DNA from: Thermodesulfobacteriota bacterium
GTDB taxonomy: Bacteria > Desulfobacterota > Dissulfuribacteria > Dissulfuribacterales > QOAL01
Direction: 5' to 3'
Assembly: GCA_013154175.1 (NCBI GenBank)
Contig: JAADCZ010000118.1
Span: 1 to 32,291 of the forward strand
DNA length: 32,291 nucleotides
The number at the start of each line of letters is the position of its first letter. Within the stretch, counting starts at the first letter, position 1. Made by a program: the position numbers and the translations under genes. This document shows positions 15,354-24,401 of the stretch, piece after piece. A model generated the notes under the pieces. That model saw only the letters and a list, made by a program, of their open reading frames with translations, searched no databases and was not told the origin of the DNA.

Positions 15354-17021
15354 ATGCTGAGAGAGCTCGTTATTGAAAATTTCGTCCTAATCCACCGGGC
15401 AGAGATTGATTTTTCTCCCGGCTTTACTGTGATAACAGGGGACACAGGTGCAGGAAAAAGCCTATTGCTCAAGGCCTTTATGATGCTTCTCGGCGCCAGG
15501 GGGGAGGCAAAACTCATTGGTGACATGGGCAAAACGGCCACTGTTCAGGCGGTTTTTGATGTAAGCCCGTCCATACGGCAGTTTCTGGAAGAAAGGGCCA
15601 TTGAACATGATGAGGAGCTGATCGTAAGGCGTGTCTTGTCGTCAGATGGGAAGAATCGGGTTTTTCTTAATGGTGTACTGACAACCCTTCAGGATTTGAG
15701 GGGCCTTGCTGCCAATCTGGTAAGCCTTGCAGGCCAGCATGAGTTTCAAAGGCTCTTGAGCGGTGATGAACAGCGTAACTGGCTGGATGAGTTTGCAGGG
15801 GTTTCATGCCAGAGGCTCTCTTCCCTTCTGAAGGAAGCAACAGGGCTTAGAAAGAAGCTCAAGACCCTTGTCAAAAAGAGACAGGAGCAACTCAGGGAAA
15901 GGGAAAGGCTCCAGGCAGACGCCGAGTTGATCGACAAGGTAAACCCACAGCCAGGGGAAGAGGATGAGCTTTTTGAAGAAAGAAAGATACTTAGGCAGAC
16001 GGAAAAGATAAGGGGTATTGGCCAGGAACTCTACCAGAGGCTTTATGGCGAAAGGGAGAGCATTGTGGAGTCCCTTTCAGAGTGCCAGCGCCTCCTGGAC
16101 AAGCTTGCCTCCATCGACCCTTCTGTTGAAGGGCTTTGCAACCAGATGAACTCCATCGTCCACGAGGCCGATGACGTGGCGGCATCCATCAGGGATTACA
16201 TCTACGACCTTCCCTTGGACAACACTCGTCTCGATGAGGTGGAGGACAGGCTTTTTGCCCTTAAGGGCCTGCGAAAGCGGTTTGGGCCTTCCATCGAGGA
16301 CGTTATAGCCTACAGAAACCGAATCGAAGAGGAGCTGACTAGCCTCGATGATCTGGACACCAGGATCCAAGAACTTGAAAGGGAGCTTCAGCTAGAGGAA
16401 GCCAGGGTAATGGAGGAGGCCAAAAAGATTAGTGCAAAGAGGAAGGAGGCCGCAAGAGTCTTTGCACAAAGGGTGCAGGAACAGTTAAAGGATCTTCAGC
16501 TCGACAAGGCGGTCTTTGATGTGAAGGTGGAGTCCCCGCAAGAGCCGTCCATTGGGGATGTGAAGGCCCACGGATTCGACAGGGTCACCTTTCTCTTTTG
16601 TGCCAATCCGGGGCGATCCCTCGAGCCCCTGTCGGAGGTTGCCTCTGGAGGTGAGCTTTCAAGACTCCTTTTGGCAATCAAGGTGGTGATGGGAAGGCTG
16701 CAGGGAAGCGAAACGCTCTTTTTTGATGAAATAGATGCAGGCCTAGGGGGTGAGGTGGCAGAAAAGGTGGGAGTCAAGTTGAGGGCCATTTCAGACTGGG
16801 CCCAGGTGATCGCAATTACCCATTTTCCCCAGATCGCCGCCCAGGCCCATAATCACCTGGTGGTTAAGAAGGAGCAGACCGGTGAACGGACAGTATCGTC
16901 TGTTCGAGAGGTTCACGGAGAGTCAAGGGCAGAGGAAATAGCGAGGATGCTTGGTGGTGAAAGTGGAAAGGCAAGGGAATATGCCAAAGAGTTGCTTGGT
17001 TCTGTTCTCAGGGGGGCTTGA
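15354..17021 (+). CDS. recN: DNA repair protein RecN
   Basis: SMC-like ATPase that acts in double-strand break repair by holding DNA ends. The 555-residue product matches the usual 550-560. Walker A is GDTGAGKS (29-36). A long coiled-coil region (about 150-370) is interrupted by the RecN hinge-like middle. The ABC signature is SGGELS (from S431) and Walker B is LFFDEIDAG (D458, E459). The C-terminus (GESRAEEIARMLGG) is characteristic of RecN. The start ATG at 15354 gives the conserved MLRELVIENFVLI. The following PP-loop gene starts inside the end of recN. Confidence 0.96.
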   Translation: MLRELVIENFVLIHRAEIDFSPGFTVITGDTGAGKSLLLKAFMMLLGARGEAKLIGDMGKTATVQAVFDVSPSIRQFLEERAIEHDEELIVRRVLSSDGKNRVFLNGVLTTLQDLRGLAANLVSLAGQHEFQRLLSGDEQRNWLDEFAGVSCQRLSSLLKEATGLRKKLKTLVKKRQEQLRERERLQADAELIDKVNPQPGEEDELFEERKILRQTEKIRGIGQELYQRLYGERESIVESLSECQRLLDKLASIDPSVEGLCNQMNSIVHEADDVAASIRDYIYDLPLDNTRLDEVEDRLFALKGLRKRFGPSIEDVIAYRNRIEEELTSLDDLDTRIQELERELQLEEARVMEEAKKISAKRKEAARVFAQRVQEQLKDLQLDKAVFDVKVESPQEPSIGDVKAHGFDRVTFLFCANPGRSLEPLSEVASGGELSRLLLAIKVVMGRLQGSETLFFDEIDAGLGGEVAEKVGVKLRAISDWAQVIAITHFPQIAAQAHNHLVVKKEQTGERTVSSVREVHGESRAEEIARMLGGESGKAREYAKELLGSVLRGA

Positions 17022-17991
17022 TAGCATTCTCGCCTGCAAGGTCCTTCAGGACCAAGGGGTGAGGGTTACGGCCCTGAAGTTCATAACACCCTTTTTTTCC
17101 TATGATCTGCGTCACAAGGAAAGGGCAGATGCATACCGGGAACAGGTACGCGAGAAGTATGGCATCCACCTTGAGATAGTCGATATCACAGACGAGTACC
17201 TGAAAATGGTCACGGCGCCAGAGCATGGTTATGGCCGCTATCTGAACCCATGCATAGACTGCAAGATTCTGATGGTAAAGAAGGCGATGTCGCTCATGGA
17301 TAAGTATGGAGCCTCTTTCATTGCCACAGGTGAGGTCTTGGGCCAGCGGCCAATGTCCCAGAGGCGGGATACCCTTCGTATCATCGAAAGGGACAGTGGC
17401 GCCGAGGGGATTCTCCTTCGGCCCCTTAGTGCGTGCCATCTCAAGGAGACAAGGCCAGAGAAGGAGGGAATTGTCCATAGACAGGCCCTTGCCGACATAA
17501 CGGGCCGATCCCGAAAGGAACAGATGCGTCTTGCAAAAAAATATGGCATAAAGGACTATCCGGCCCCTGCAGGTGGTTGTGTGTTGGCAGACCCGATTCT
17601 TTCAGAAAGGTTCAAGAAGATTTTTCAAAAATGGCCAGACTTTACCCCTCTCGACTGTGTGGTGGCCCAGGTGGGGCGCCATTTCTTGCTGCCAGGGGGC
17701 AGTTGGCTGGTGGTAGGAAGGAACAAGTCTGAAAATGAGAGACTGGCTCGGCTCAAGGGGGATGCAGACATGGTATTGAGGGCAATGGACAGGCCCGGCC
17801 CCTATTGTCTCCTCAGAAAGGCCGGGGACGCGGAAGACAAAAGGCTGGCAGCAGCCATCTGCGCAAGATATGCAAAGGCAGGGCAGATGCCCGTGCCTGT
17901 GCGGCTGGGTGCTGAAAGAGGGCCGGGGGCTGAGGTTTATGAGGTGGACTCCCTTCCCTCTCAGGACACCCTGGCTGCAATGATGTTTTAG
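16981..17991 (+). CDS. PP-loop ATPase, ThiI/TtuA-like tRNA sulfurtransferase candidate with NFACT-R-like C-terminus
   Basis: An adenine-nucleotide alpha hydrolase of 336 residues. The PP-loop is LFSGGLDS (10-15). A CIDC pair (C91, C94), the GEVLGQRPMSQ block (117-127) and a third cysteine in PAPAGGC (C200) follow. PP-loop enzymes with a CXXC pair plus one distant Cys, such as TtuA, hold a [4Fe-4S] cluster and thiolate tRNA without a rhodanese domain, so I infer a similar chemistry here. The last 110 residues (VVGRNKSEN, then AMDRPGPYCLLRK, ending in an AAAICARYAKA helix) resemble the NFACT-R (DUF814) RNA-binding domain. The frame extends back to 16951, but ATG 16981 has an AAGGG at good spacing. 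It overlaps recN by 41 bases. The modified nucleotide is not known from sequence. Confidence 0.72.
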   Translation: MPKSCLVLFSGGLDSILACKVLQDQGVRVTALKFITPFFSYDLRHKERADAYREQVREKYGIHLEIVDITDEYLKMVTAPEHGYGRYLNPCIDCKILMVKKAMSLMDKYGASFIATGEVLGQRPMSQRRDTLRIIERDSGAEGILLRPLSACHLKETRPEKEGIVHRQALADITGRSRKEQMRLAKKYGIKDYPAPAGGCVLADPILSERFKKIFQKWPDFTPLDCVVAQVGRHFLLPGGSWLVVGRNKSENERLARLKGDADMVLRAMDRPGPYCLLRKAGDAEDKRLAAAICARYAKAGQMPVPVRLGAERGPGAEVYEVDSLPSQDTLAAMMF

Positions 17992-18042
17992 GGTCCCTGT
18001 TTTGCATGGATACTTCAGTCTTTTGGTAAGCCAAGGACTTTC

Positions 18043-18048
18043 TTGACA
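18043..18048 (+). promoter_or_regulatory. Possible -35 element ahead of the ppiD-recD2 gene run
   Basis: A perfect TTGACA lies 73 bases before the ppiD start. The hexamer 17 bases downstream (CATCCT, 18066-18071) is a poor -10. This 130-base gap is the only sizeable gap before a six-gene run, so a promoter is expected here. GAGGAG at about 18103 may be the SD, though a little far from the ATG. Confidence 0.35.
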
Positions 18049-18121
18049 TTAGGGTTACTAAAAGGCATCCTACAACTTTATTTAAGGCTCAACTTTCAAA
18101 GAGAGGAGAATTTTCAGTCCT

Positions 18122-20014
18122 ATGCTTGAGATTATACGAAAAAATGCAGCCTCATGGCTCATGAAGTTTATCCTGGGCGCCATAGTGGTTGTCTTCATCT
18201 TTTGGGGTGTAGGAACCTTCAGGTCCCAGAGACTTGACGTGATGGCAAGGGTGAACGGAGAGAAGATCCTGGTCGAGGACTATCAAAAGGCCTACAACAT
18301 GACTGTGGAAAGATTGAGGCGCATGTACGGAGGCACCTTGCCAGAAAGCCTTTTCAAGCAGCTTCATCTGAAGGAACAGGTGTTGAATCAGCTCATAGAC
18401 GAGGCCCTCATCAGGCAGGAGGCTGCACGGATTGGGCTCAGGGTGACAGATAAAGAGGTTCAGCAGGTCATCCTGGACATCCCTGCCTTTAAGAGAAACG
18501 GCATGTTTGACCCCAGGCTTTATGAGCTTGCCCTTCGAAATGCAGGGCTTAAGCCGGCTGACTTTGAACAGCAGCTGCGCCAGGACATGATAACCAGGAA
18601 ACTCCAGACCGTTATGGCCTCTGGGCTTTACTGTCCAGATTCAGAGGCCCTGTCATATTTCAAGTACAAGAATGCCCAGATAGACGTGGAATATATCAAG
18701 GTGGACAGCTCCCAGTGCACCGGGGCGGTAAATGCAACGGATGAGCAGTTGAAGCAGTGGTATGAGAAGCACAAGGAGGAGTTTCGCACAGATCCCCAGA
18801 TAAAGCTCAAGTACCTGCTATTTTCAAAAAAGGAGTTTGAAAAGTCGGCAAATGTTACAGATGCCGAGATAAAGGCATATTACCAGGAACACCAGGACGA
18901 GTTTCACGTACCAGAGCAAAGGCGGGCCAGACACATCCTTCTGACCCTTCCCAAGGATGCCAATGCAACAGTTGTGGAAGAAAAGAAGAAGGAGCTTCTT
19001 GAGCTCAAGAAGCGGATAGAGAAGGGAGAGTCCTTTTCAGAGCTTGCCAAAAAGTATTCAGACGACAAGGTTTCCGGAGCCAAGGGCGGAGACCTTGGCT
19101 TTTTCAGCAGGGGCATGATGGTCAAGCCCTTTGAAGACAAGGTGTTCTCAATGAAAAAGGGGGAGGTAAGTGGCCCTGTGCGTACGCGTTTTGGTTGGCA
19201 CCTTATAAAACTTGAGGATGTACGGCCAGCCAGAACGAAACCCCTGAAAGAGGTTCGCTCTGAGATAGAGAAAAAGCTCAAGGACAAGAAGGTGAAAAAG
19301 CTCGTTTGGGATGCCGCCAACAAGGCCTATGACACCATAATCGAAATGGGCAGCCTTGAAGATTACGCGAAAACAGCCAATAAAAAGCTCAGGGAGACGG
19401 ACTTCTTCTCGAGGAAGAATCCTGCTCCTGTGCTGGGTTTCAATCCAAATGTCCTGGACTTGATATTCCCAATGGAAAAGGGCGAGCTCAGCTCACTTCT
19501 GGAGGTGCCAGATGGCGTAATGATCGCAGAGCTTAAGGAGAAAAGGGCACCATATATTCCAAAGTTTGAAAAGGTGAAGTCCAAGGTGAAAACCGCCTTT
19601 ATAAGTGAAAAGGCCTATGAGCTCTGTAAGAAGCGCGCCCTTGGCATCCTTGAGCTTGCCAAGAAAAAGGGAATGGCCGAGGCAGCCAAGAAGTATGGCC
19701 TCAGCGTAAAGTCAACGGGGTTATTCAAGAGAACCGATGCCTCAGCAGGTGGCAAGTTGCCAGAGCCTGTTGTCCAGGCTGCCCTCAGCCTCACCATGAA
19801 AAAGCCGTTTCCAGAAGGGGTTGTGGAAAGTGGTCGCTCATTTTACGTCATCCATTTGAAGGCCTTCAAAGAGACCAACGATCTTGCCAAGTTCAAGGAG
19901 GAGAAGAAGGCCATCAAGGCGGAGATCAGGAGACAAAAGGCAGCCACAGCCTTTTCCGATTGGCTGAAGCATCAGAGGGAGAGGGCACGCATCGAGATAG
20001 TGAGAAAGCCATGA
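18122..20014 (+). CDS. PpiD-like membrane-anchored periplasmic chaperone/peptidyl-prolyl isomerase
   Basis: A 630-residue protein close in size and plan to E. coli PpiD, which helps secreted and outer-membrane proteins fold at the exit of the Sec translocon. A single N-terminal membrane anchor (about 14-34, KFILGAIVVVFIFWGVG) is followed by a SurA_N-like helical domain (about 38-220), a parvulin (PPIC) domain at about 264-370 (RARHILL, GGDLGFF, FGWHLIK) and a C-terminal region (about 390-600) that continues the chaperone fold. The intact parvulin motifs suggest it may be an active isomerase; E. coli PpiD is inactive. It is first in the run and overlaps the PHP gene by four bases (ATGA). Confidence 0.88.
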   Translation: MLEIIRKNAASWLMKFILGAIVVVFIFWGVGTFRSQRLDVMARVNGEKILVEDYQKAYNMTVERLRRMYGGTLPESLFKQLHLKEQVLNQLIDEALIRQEAARIGLRVTDKEVQQVILDIPAFKRNGMFDPRLYELALRNAGLKPADFEQQLRQDMITRKLQTVMASGLYCPDSEALSYFKYKNAQIDVEYIKVDSSQCTGAVNATDEQLKQWYEKHKEEFRTDPQIKLKYLLFSKKEFEKSANVTDAEIKAYYQEHQDEFHVPEQRRARHILLTLPKDANATVVEEKKKELLELKKRIEKGESFSELAKKYSDDKVSGAKGGDLGFFSRGMMVKPFEDKVFSMKKGEVSGPVRTRFGWHLIKLEDVRPARTKPLKEVRSEIEKKLKDKKVKKLVWDAANKAYDTIIEMGSLEDYAKTANKKLRETDFFSRKNPAPVLGFNPNVLDLIFPMEKGELSSLLEVPDGVMIAELKEKRAPYIPKFEKVKSKVKTAFISEKAYELCKKRALGILELAKKKGMAEAAKKYGLSVKSTGLFKRTDASAGGKLPEPVVQAALSLTMKKPFPEGVVESGRSFYVIHLKAFKETNDLAKFKEEKKAIKAEIRRQKAATAFSDWLKHQRERARIEIVRKP

Positions 20015-20877
20015 GCGAGGTTGCCATGAAAACCTGTGATCTTCATACACATACCACAGCCTCTGACGGATCAGACACTCCAAGGGCCCTGATTGAAAAG
20101 GCGGCAGAGGCTGGTCTTTCTGCCGTTGCGGTCACGGATCACGATACGACATCAGGGCTCGAGGAGGCCAGGCAGGCCGCCAAGGCCACAGATGTCGAGT
20201 TCATTCCAGGGGTGGAGCTGAGTGTCAATTTCCACAAGGGCAACATGCACATGCTTGGTTATTTCATGGATGAAAACGACCCGGGATTCAAGGCTGTGCT
20301 GGATCGTGTCCAAAGGGCCAGGGCTGAAAGAAACCCCAAGATCCTCGCCCTCCTTGAATCCATAGGAAAGCCCATATCCATGGAGGAGCTCGAAGAGCTG
20401 GCCCAGGGCGGGCAGATAGGGCGCCCCCACATAGCTAGGGCAATGGTTGAAAAGGGCTATGTAAAATCAGTAAGCCAGGCCTTCGACAAGTATCTCAAAA
20501 GGGGTGCCAAGGCCTATGCGCCCAAATCCATCCTTTCTCCAAAGGAGGCCATAGAGGTCATAAGGGGCGCAAGGGGGGTTCCTGTGCTGGCACACCCATT
20601 TTCTCTTCTGACCACGAGCCAGGAAGAACTCGAGGCCATTGTCTCAGAGCTAAAGGATTCAGGTCTTATGGGCCTTGAATGTTACTACAGTGAGCACGAC
20701 GATGCCTTTACCTCCATGTGTCTTGGGCTCGCAAAAAAGTATGAACTCGTGGTCACAGGGGGAAGTGATTATCACGGAAAGGCAAAGCCCCATATCAAGC
20801 TTGGTCGTGGAAAGGGTAACCTGACCATTCCCTACACGTGTGTAGAGTCCCTGGAGGCCGCACGGGCCAATGTCTGA
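20011..20877 (+). CDS. PHP-domain phosphoesterase (RNase AM / nucleoside bisphosphate phosphatase type)
   Basis: A metal-dependent phosphoesterase of about 289 residues with the polymerase-and-histidinol-phosphatase fold. Metal-binding motifs: DLHTHTTASDG near the start, VTDHDT (about 42-47), GVELS (about 67-71), LAHPF and the late GSDYHG. Characterised relatives (YciV/TrpH) remove 5' nucleotides from RNA or dephosphorylate 3',5'-bisphosphonucleosides such as pAp. The start is not fixed: the frame opens upstream at 19960, ATG 20011 overlaps the ppiD stop by four bases, and ATG 20026 follows GCGAGG with good spacing. The following binding-protein gene begins eight bases before its stop. Confidence 0.87.
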   Translation: MSEVAMKTCDLHTHTTASDGSDTPRALIEKAAEAGLSAVAVTDHDTTSGLEEARQAAKATDVEFIPGVELSVNFHKGNMHMLGYFMDENDPGFKAVLDRVQRARAERNPKILALLESIGKPISMEELEELAQGGQIGRPHIARAMVEKGYVKSVSQAFDKYLKRGAKAYAPKSILSPKEAIEVIRGARGVPVLAHPFSLLTTSQEELEAIVSELKDSGLMGLECYYSEHDDAFTSMCLGLAKKYELVVTGGSDYHGKAKPHIKLGRGKGNLTIPYTCVESLEAARANV

Positions 20878-22516
20878 AAGGGTTTTTCGTTCAGGCAGGC
20901 GGTTCTTACAACTTTTCATACTTTTGTCAGGCCTTGTAGTCTGGAGCCTGTGTCAATGTCCAAATGGCTGGGCCGCCGGCCAGGAGAAGCCGGCCTATGG
21001 TGATGCCATCGTGGTGGGTTCCATTGGCGATGCATCGAACCTTATCCCGATGCTCGCCACTGATGCCACCTCCCACGAGATAGCAGGGCTCATCTACAAT
21101 GGGCTGGTCAAATATGACAAGGACCTCAACCTGGTAGGTGACCTGGCAGAATCCTGGGAGATTAAACAGGGTGGAAAGGAGATAATCTTTCACTTAAAAA
21201 GGGGAGTAAAATGGCAAGACGGGGTGCCATTTACTTCAAAGGATGTCCTTTTTGGCTTCAAGACCATCATAGACCCAAAGACCCCGACAGCCTATGCCGG
21301 AGACTTTCTGGAGGTGGAAAGGGCCGATGCCCCAGATCCCTACACCTTCCGCGTCGTGTACAAGGAGCCCTTTGCCCCTGCCCTGAGCTCATGGGGGGAT
21401 ATTGTCGTCCTGCCGGAACATCTCCTCAAGGGAAAGGACATCACCAAGTCTCCCCTTGCCCGTCATCCCGTAGGGCTTGGGCCTTACAAATTTCGTCTCT
21501 GGAAGACCCAGGAACGCATAGAGCTGGACGCAAACCCCGACTACTTCGATGGTCGGCCCTATCTGGACAGATACATCATGAGGATAATCCCGGATCCAGC
21601 CACCATGTTCATGGAGCTAAAGGCCGGGGGCCTCGACTGGATGGGGCTTTCTCCAATTCAGTACAAACGCCAGACAGACACACCTTTTTTCAAAAAGAAT
21701 TTCAAGAAATATAAGTACTTGTCCTTTTCATATACCTATCTTGGCTACAATCTCAGACACCCCTTCTTCAAGGACAAAAGGGTTCGTCAGGCAATCTCCT
21801 ATGCAATTGACAAGAAGGAGATAATAAGGGGGGTGCTTCTGGGGCTTGGGGTAGTGGCAACAGGCCCCTACAAGCCAGACGCATGGTTTTACAATCCCAA
21901 CGTGAAAAGGTACCCCTACGATCCGGAAAAGGCCAAGAGCCTGCTGGCAAGTTGCGGCTGGAAGGATACAGATGGCGACGGCATCCTGGATAAGGATGGC
22001 AGGCGTTTTTCCTTCACCGTCTTGACCAATCAGGGCAATTCCCTTCGGGACAAAACAGCTCAGATAATTCAATACAGATTGAAGCAGATTGGCATCGAGA
22101 TGAAGATAAGGCAGCTGGAATGGACTGCCTTCATAAATGACTTCATAGACAAGCGGCGATTTGAGGCCGTGATTCTCGGCTGGACCCTGGGTCAGGACCC
22201 GGATATTTATGACATCTGGCATTCTTCCAAGACAGGCCCCAAACAGCTGAACTTCATCGGATACAAGAACAAGGAAGTGGACAGGCTCCTTGTTCTGGGC
22301 AGACGGACCTTCGACAAGGAAAAGAGAAAGGAGATATATTTCAAGATTCAGGAGATCCTGGCCGAAGACCAGCCATACACGTTTTTATATGTGCCCATGG
22401 CCCTGCCAATAATTCACGCAAGATTTCATGGCATTCATCCTGCTCCGGCAGGCATCAGCTACAACTTCATAAGGTGGTGGGTGCCCAAAAACGAACAAAA
22501 GTATATATTACCTTAG
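20870..22516 (+). CDS. ABC transporter substrate-binding protein, peptide/nickel (SBP_bac_5) family
   Basis: A periplasmic binding protein of 548 residues for oligopeptides or similar ligands. An arginine-rich N-terminus and a hydrophobic core (about 13-28) form a Sec signal with probable cleavage near GWAA-GQ; I see no clear lipobox. The mature part carries family blocks: [50 protein letters not shown] and the later [26 protein letters not shown]. The ligand cannot be told from sequence. It overlaps the PHP gene by eight bases and is followed one base later by the first permease. Confidence 0.92.
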   Translation: MSERVFRSGRRFLQLFILLSGLVVWSLCQCPNGWAAGQEKPAYGDAIVVGSIGDASNLIPMLATDATSHEIAGLIYNGLVKYDKDLNLVGDLAESWEIKQGGKEIIFHLKRGVKWQDGVPFTSKDVLFGFKTIIDPKTPTAYAGDFLEVERADAPDPYTFRVVYKEPFAPALSSWGDIVVLPEHLLKGKDITKSPLARHPVGLGPYKFRLWKTQERIELDANPDYFDGRPYLDRYIMRIIPDPATMFMELKAGGLDWMGLSPIQYKRQTDTPFFKKNFKKYKYLSFSYTYLGYNLRHPFFKDKRVRQAISYAIDKKEIIRGVLLGLGVVATGPYKPDAWFYNPNVKRYPYDPEKAKSLLASCGWKDTDGDGILDKDGRRFSFTVLTNQGNSLRDKTAQIIQYRLKQIGIEMKIRQLEWTAFINDFIDKRRFEAVILGWTLGQDPDIYDIWHSSKTGPKQLNFIGYKNKEVDRLLVLGRRTFDKEKRKEIYFKIQEILAEDQPYTFLYVPMALPIIHARFHGIHPAPAGISYNFIRWWVPKNEQKYILP

Positions 22517-22517
22517 T

Positions 22518-23516
22518 ATGGGATTTCTTACCTTTTTACTAAAGAGGCTCCTTGGGCTGGTGCCAACATTCTTTGGAATAACGCTGATATCCTTTTTCGT
22601 GATGCACCTTGCACCAGGGGAGCCAATGAGTCTTCAGGCAGACTTCAACCCAAAGATGACCCCAGAGATGCGCCAAAGGCTCAGGGCCCAGTATGGTCTG
22701 GACAAGCCCCTCTATGTCCAATATGCCAAATGGGTCAAGGGGCTGTTGCATCTCGATCTTGGCCGCTCCTTTTCTCCAGACAGGCGCAAGGTTTGGGACA
22801 AGATAAAGGAGCGCCTGCCTGTAACCATCCTCATAAACGTCCTTTCCATGGTGCTCATTCTGGTGGTGGCCATACCCCTGGGAGTGCGGGCTGCAGTGAA
22901 GCAGAATTCCCTTTTCGACCAGGTAACCACGGTACTGGTGTTTCTTGCCTATGCGGCCCCGGCCTTCTGGGTGGCCCTCTTGCTCATGCTATTTTTCGGT
23001 ATCGAGTTGAATATCCTCCCTGTATCTGGTCTTCATTCCCTCATGGGCTATGAACAGATGAGCTTTTGGCAAAAGGTTCTCGATTGGGCAAGGCACCTTG
23101 TTTTGCCTGTGTTCGTATCTGCCATTGGTGGGCTTGCGGGCTTTTCCCGCTATACCCGCTCCTCGATGCTCGAGGTATTGAGACAAGACTATGTCACAAC
23201 TGCACGGGCAAAGGGGCTGCCGGAAAGGGTGGTTATATATCGCCACGCCCTAAGAAATGCGCTCCTGCCCCTTATAACCATCCTGGGTCTTTCAATCCCG
23301 GGGTTGATTGGAGGCAGCGTCATTTTTGAGTCCATATTTGCCATTCCCGGAGTGGGGCAGCTGATGTGGTCGGCAGTCATGGCCCGGGACTATCCTGTGC
23401 TCATGGGGAATCTTGTTATTGTGGCAGTCCTGACCCTTTTGGGCAATCTCCTTGCGGATATTGGCTATGCAGCAGTTGATCCAAGAATCAGGACAGGGCT
23501 ACAGACTGAGGAATAA
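22518..23516 (+). CDS. ABC transporter permease, DppB/OppB family
   Basis: Inner-membrane permease of 332 residues. The N-terminus ([29 protein letters not shown]) is the family hallmark, followed by a periplasmic loop rich in [23 protein letters not shown] sequence. The EAA loop that docks the ATPase is [29 protein letters not shown]-like, at about 230-258. About six membrane helices. One base after the binding protein and nine bases before the second permease. Specificity follows the binding protein. Confidence 0.94.
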   Translation: MGFLTFLLKRLLGLVPTFFGITLISFFVMHLAPGEPMSLQADFNPKMTPEMRQRLRAQYGLDKPLYVQYAKWVKGLLHLDLGRSFSPDRRKVWDKIKERLPVTILINVLSMVLILVVAIPLGVRAAVKQNSLFDQVTTVLVFLAYAAPAFWVALLLMLFFGIELNILPVSGLHSLMGYEQMSFWQKVLDWARHLVLPVFVSAIGGLAGFSRYTRSSMLEVLRQDYVTTARAKGLPERVVIYRHALRNALLPLITILGLSIPGLIGGSVIFESIFAIPGVGQLMWSAVMARDYPVLMGNLVIVAVLTLLGNLLADIGYAAVDPRIRTGLQTEE

Positions 23517-23525
23517 CGAAGAAAG

Positions 23526-24401
23526 ATGGACAGAAGTTTAGCTTTATCCCAAGAAGGGCAAGGCTCAAGGTGGATCAGGGGCCTCAAGGAGCTTTGTTCA
23601 AACCCCCTTACGCTATCTGGGCTGATAGTTGTGGGCTTACTAGTCTTCACTGCCATCTTCGCCCCTGCCTTGGCCCCCTATGATCCACAGAAGATAGACA
23701 CCTTTCACATCCTAGAGCCACCTTCTGCCGCCCACTGGCTGGGCACCGACGGGCTTGGCAGGGATTGTCTTTCGAGGTTGCTCTTCGGAGCGCGGATATC
23801 CCTGCTGGTTGGTTTTGTGGCCGTTGGCATAGCAACCGGAGTAGGTACAGTCCTTGGGGCCATTGCCGGTTACTACGGGCGGTGGGTGGATGGGCTCATA
23901 ATGAGATTTGTGGATATCATGCTTTGTTTCCCCACCATATTTTTGATAATGGCAGTCATTGCCTTTTTGGAACCATCCATCTGGAACATCATGATCGTCA
24001 TTGGTTTGACAGGGTGGATGGGGGTAGCCAGGCTTGTACGAGCCGAGTTCTTGAGCCTCAAGAAGAGGGATTTCGTCCTTGCGGCAAGGATATCTGGCGC
24101 CTCGGACATGGAGATCGTCTTCAAGGAGATCCTGCCAAATGCCATAGCCCCCATCCTGGTCTCGGCAACCCTTGGCGTGGGAGGCGCCATCCTGACAGAG
24201 AGTGCCCTGAGTTTTTTGGGAATAGGCGTTCAGCCGCCCACCCCAAGTTGGGGAAACATGCTCACAGAAGGCAAGGACAACCTCGAGATAGCATGGTGGC
24301 TTTCTGTTTTTCCAGGCCTCGCCATTTTGATCACAGTGCTTGGCTACAACCTTTTGGGTGAAGGGTTGAGGGACTTCTTTGACCCCAGGAAGAAAAGGTA
24401 G
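23526..24401 (+). CDS. ABC transporter permease, DppC/OppC family
   Basis: Second inner-membrane permease, 291 residues. The cytoplasmic N-terminus and first helix (NPLTLSGLIVVGLLVFTAIFAP), the HWLGTDGLGRDCLSRLLFGARISL block and the EAA loop (DFVLAARISGASDMEIVFKE, ending in LPNAIAPIL) are diagnostic. The late GVQPPTPSWGNML is also a family signature. No ATPase (DppD/DppF-like) gene follows: the next gene is recD2, whose likely start lies inside this gene. The transporter must borrow ATPases encoded elsewhere, or share them with another system. Confidence 0.94.
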   Translation: MDRSLALSQEGQGSRWIRGLKELCSNPLTLSGLIVVGLLVFTAIFAPALAPYDPQKIDTFHILEPPSAAHWLGTDGLGRDCLSRLLFGARISLLVGFVAVGIATGVGTVLGAIAGYYGRWVDGLIMRFVDIMLCFPTIFLIMAVIAFLEPSIWNIMIVIGLTGWMGVARLVRAEFLSLKKRDFVLAARISGASDMEIVFKEILPNAIAPILVSATLGVGGAILTESALSFLGIGVQPPTPSWGNMLTEGKDNLEIAWWLSVFPGLAILITVLGYNLLGEGLRDFFDPRKKR

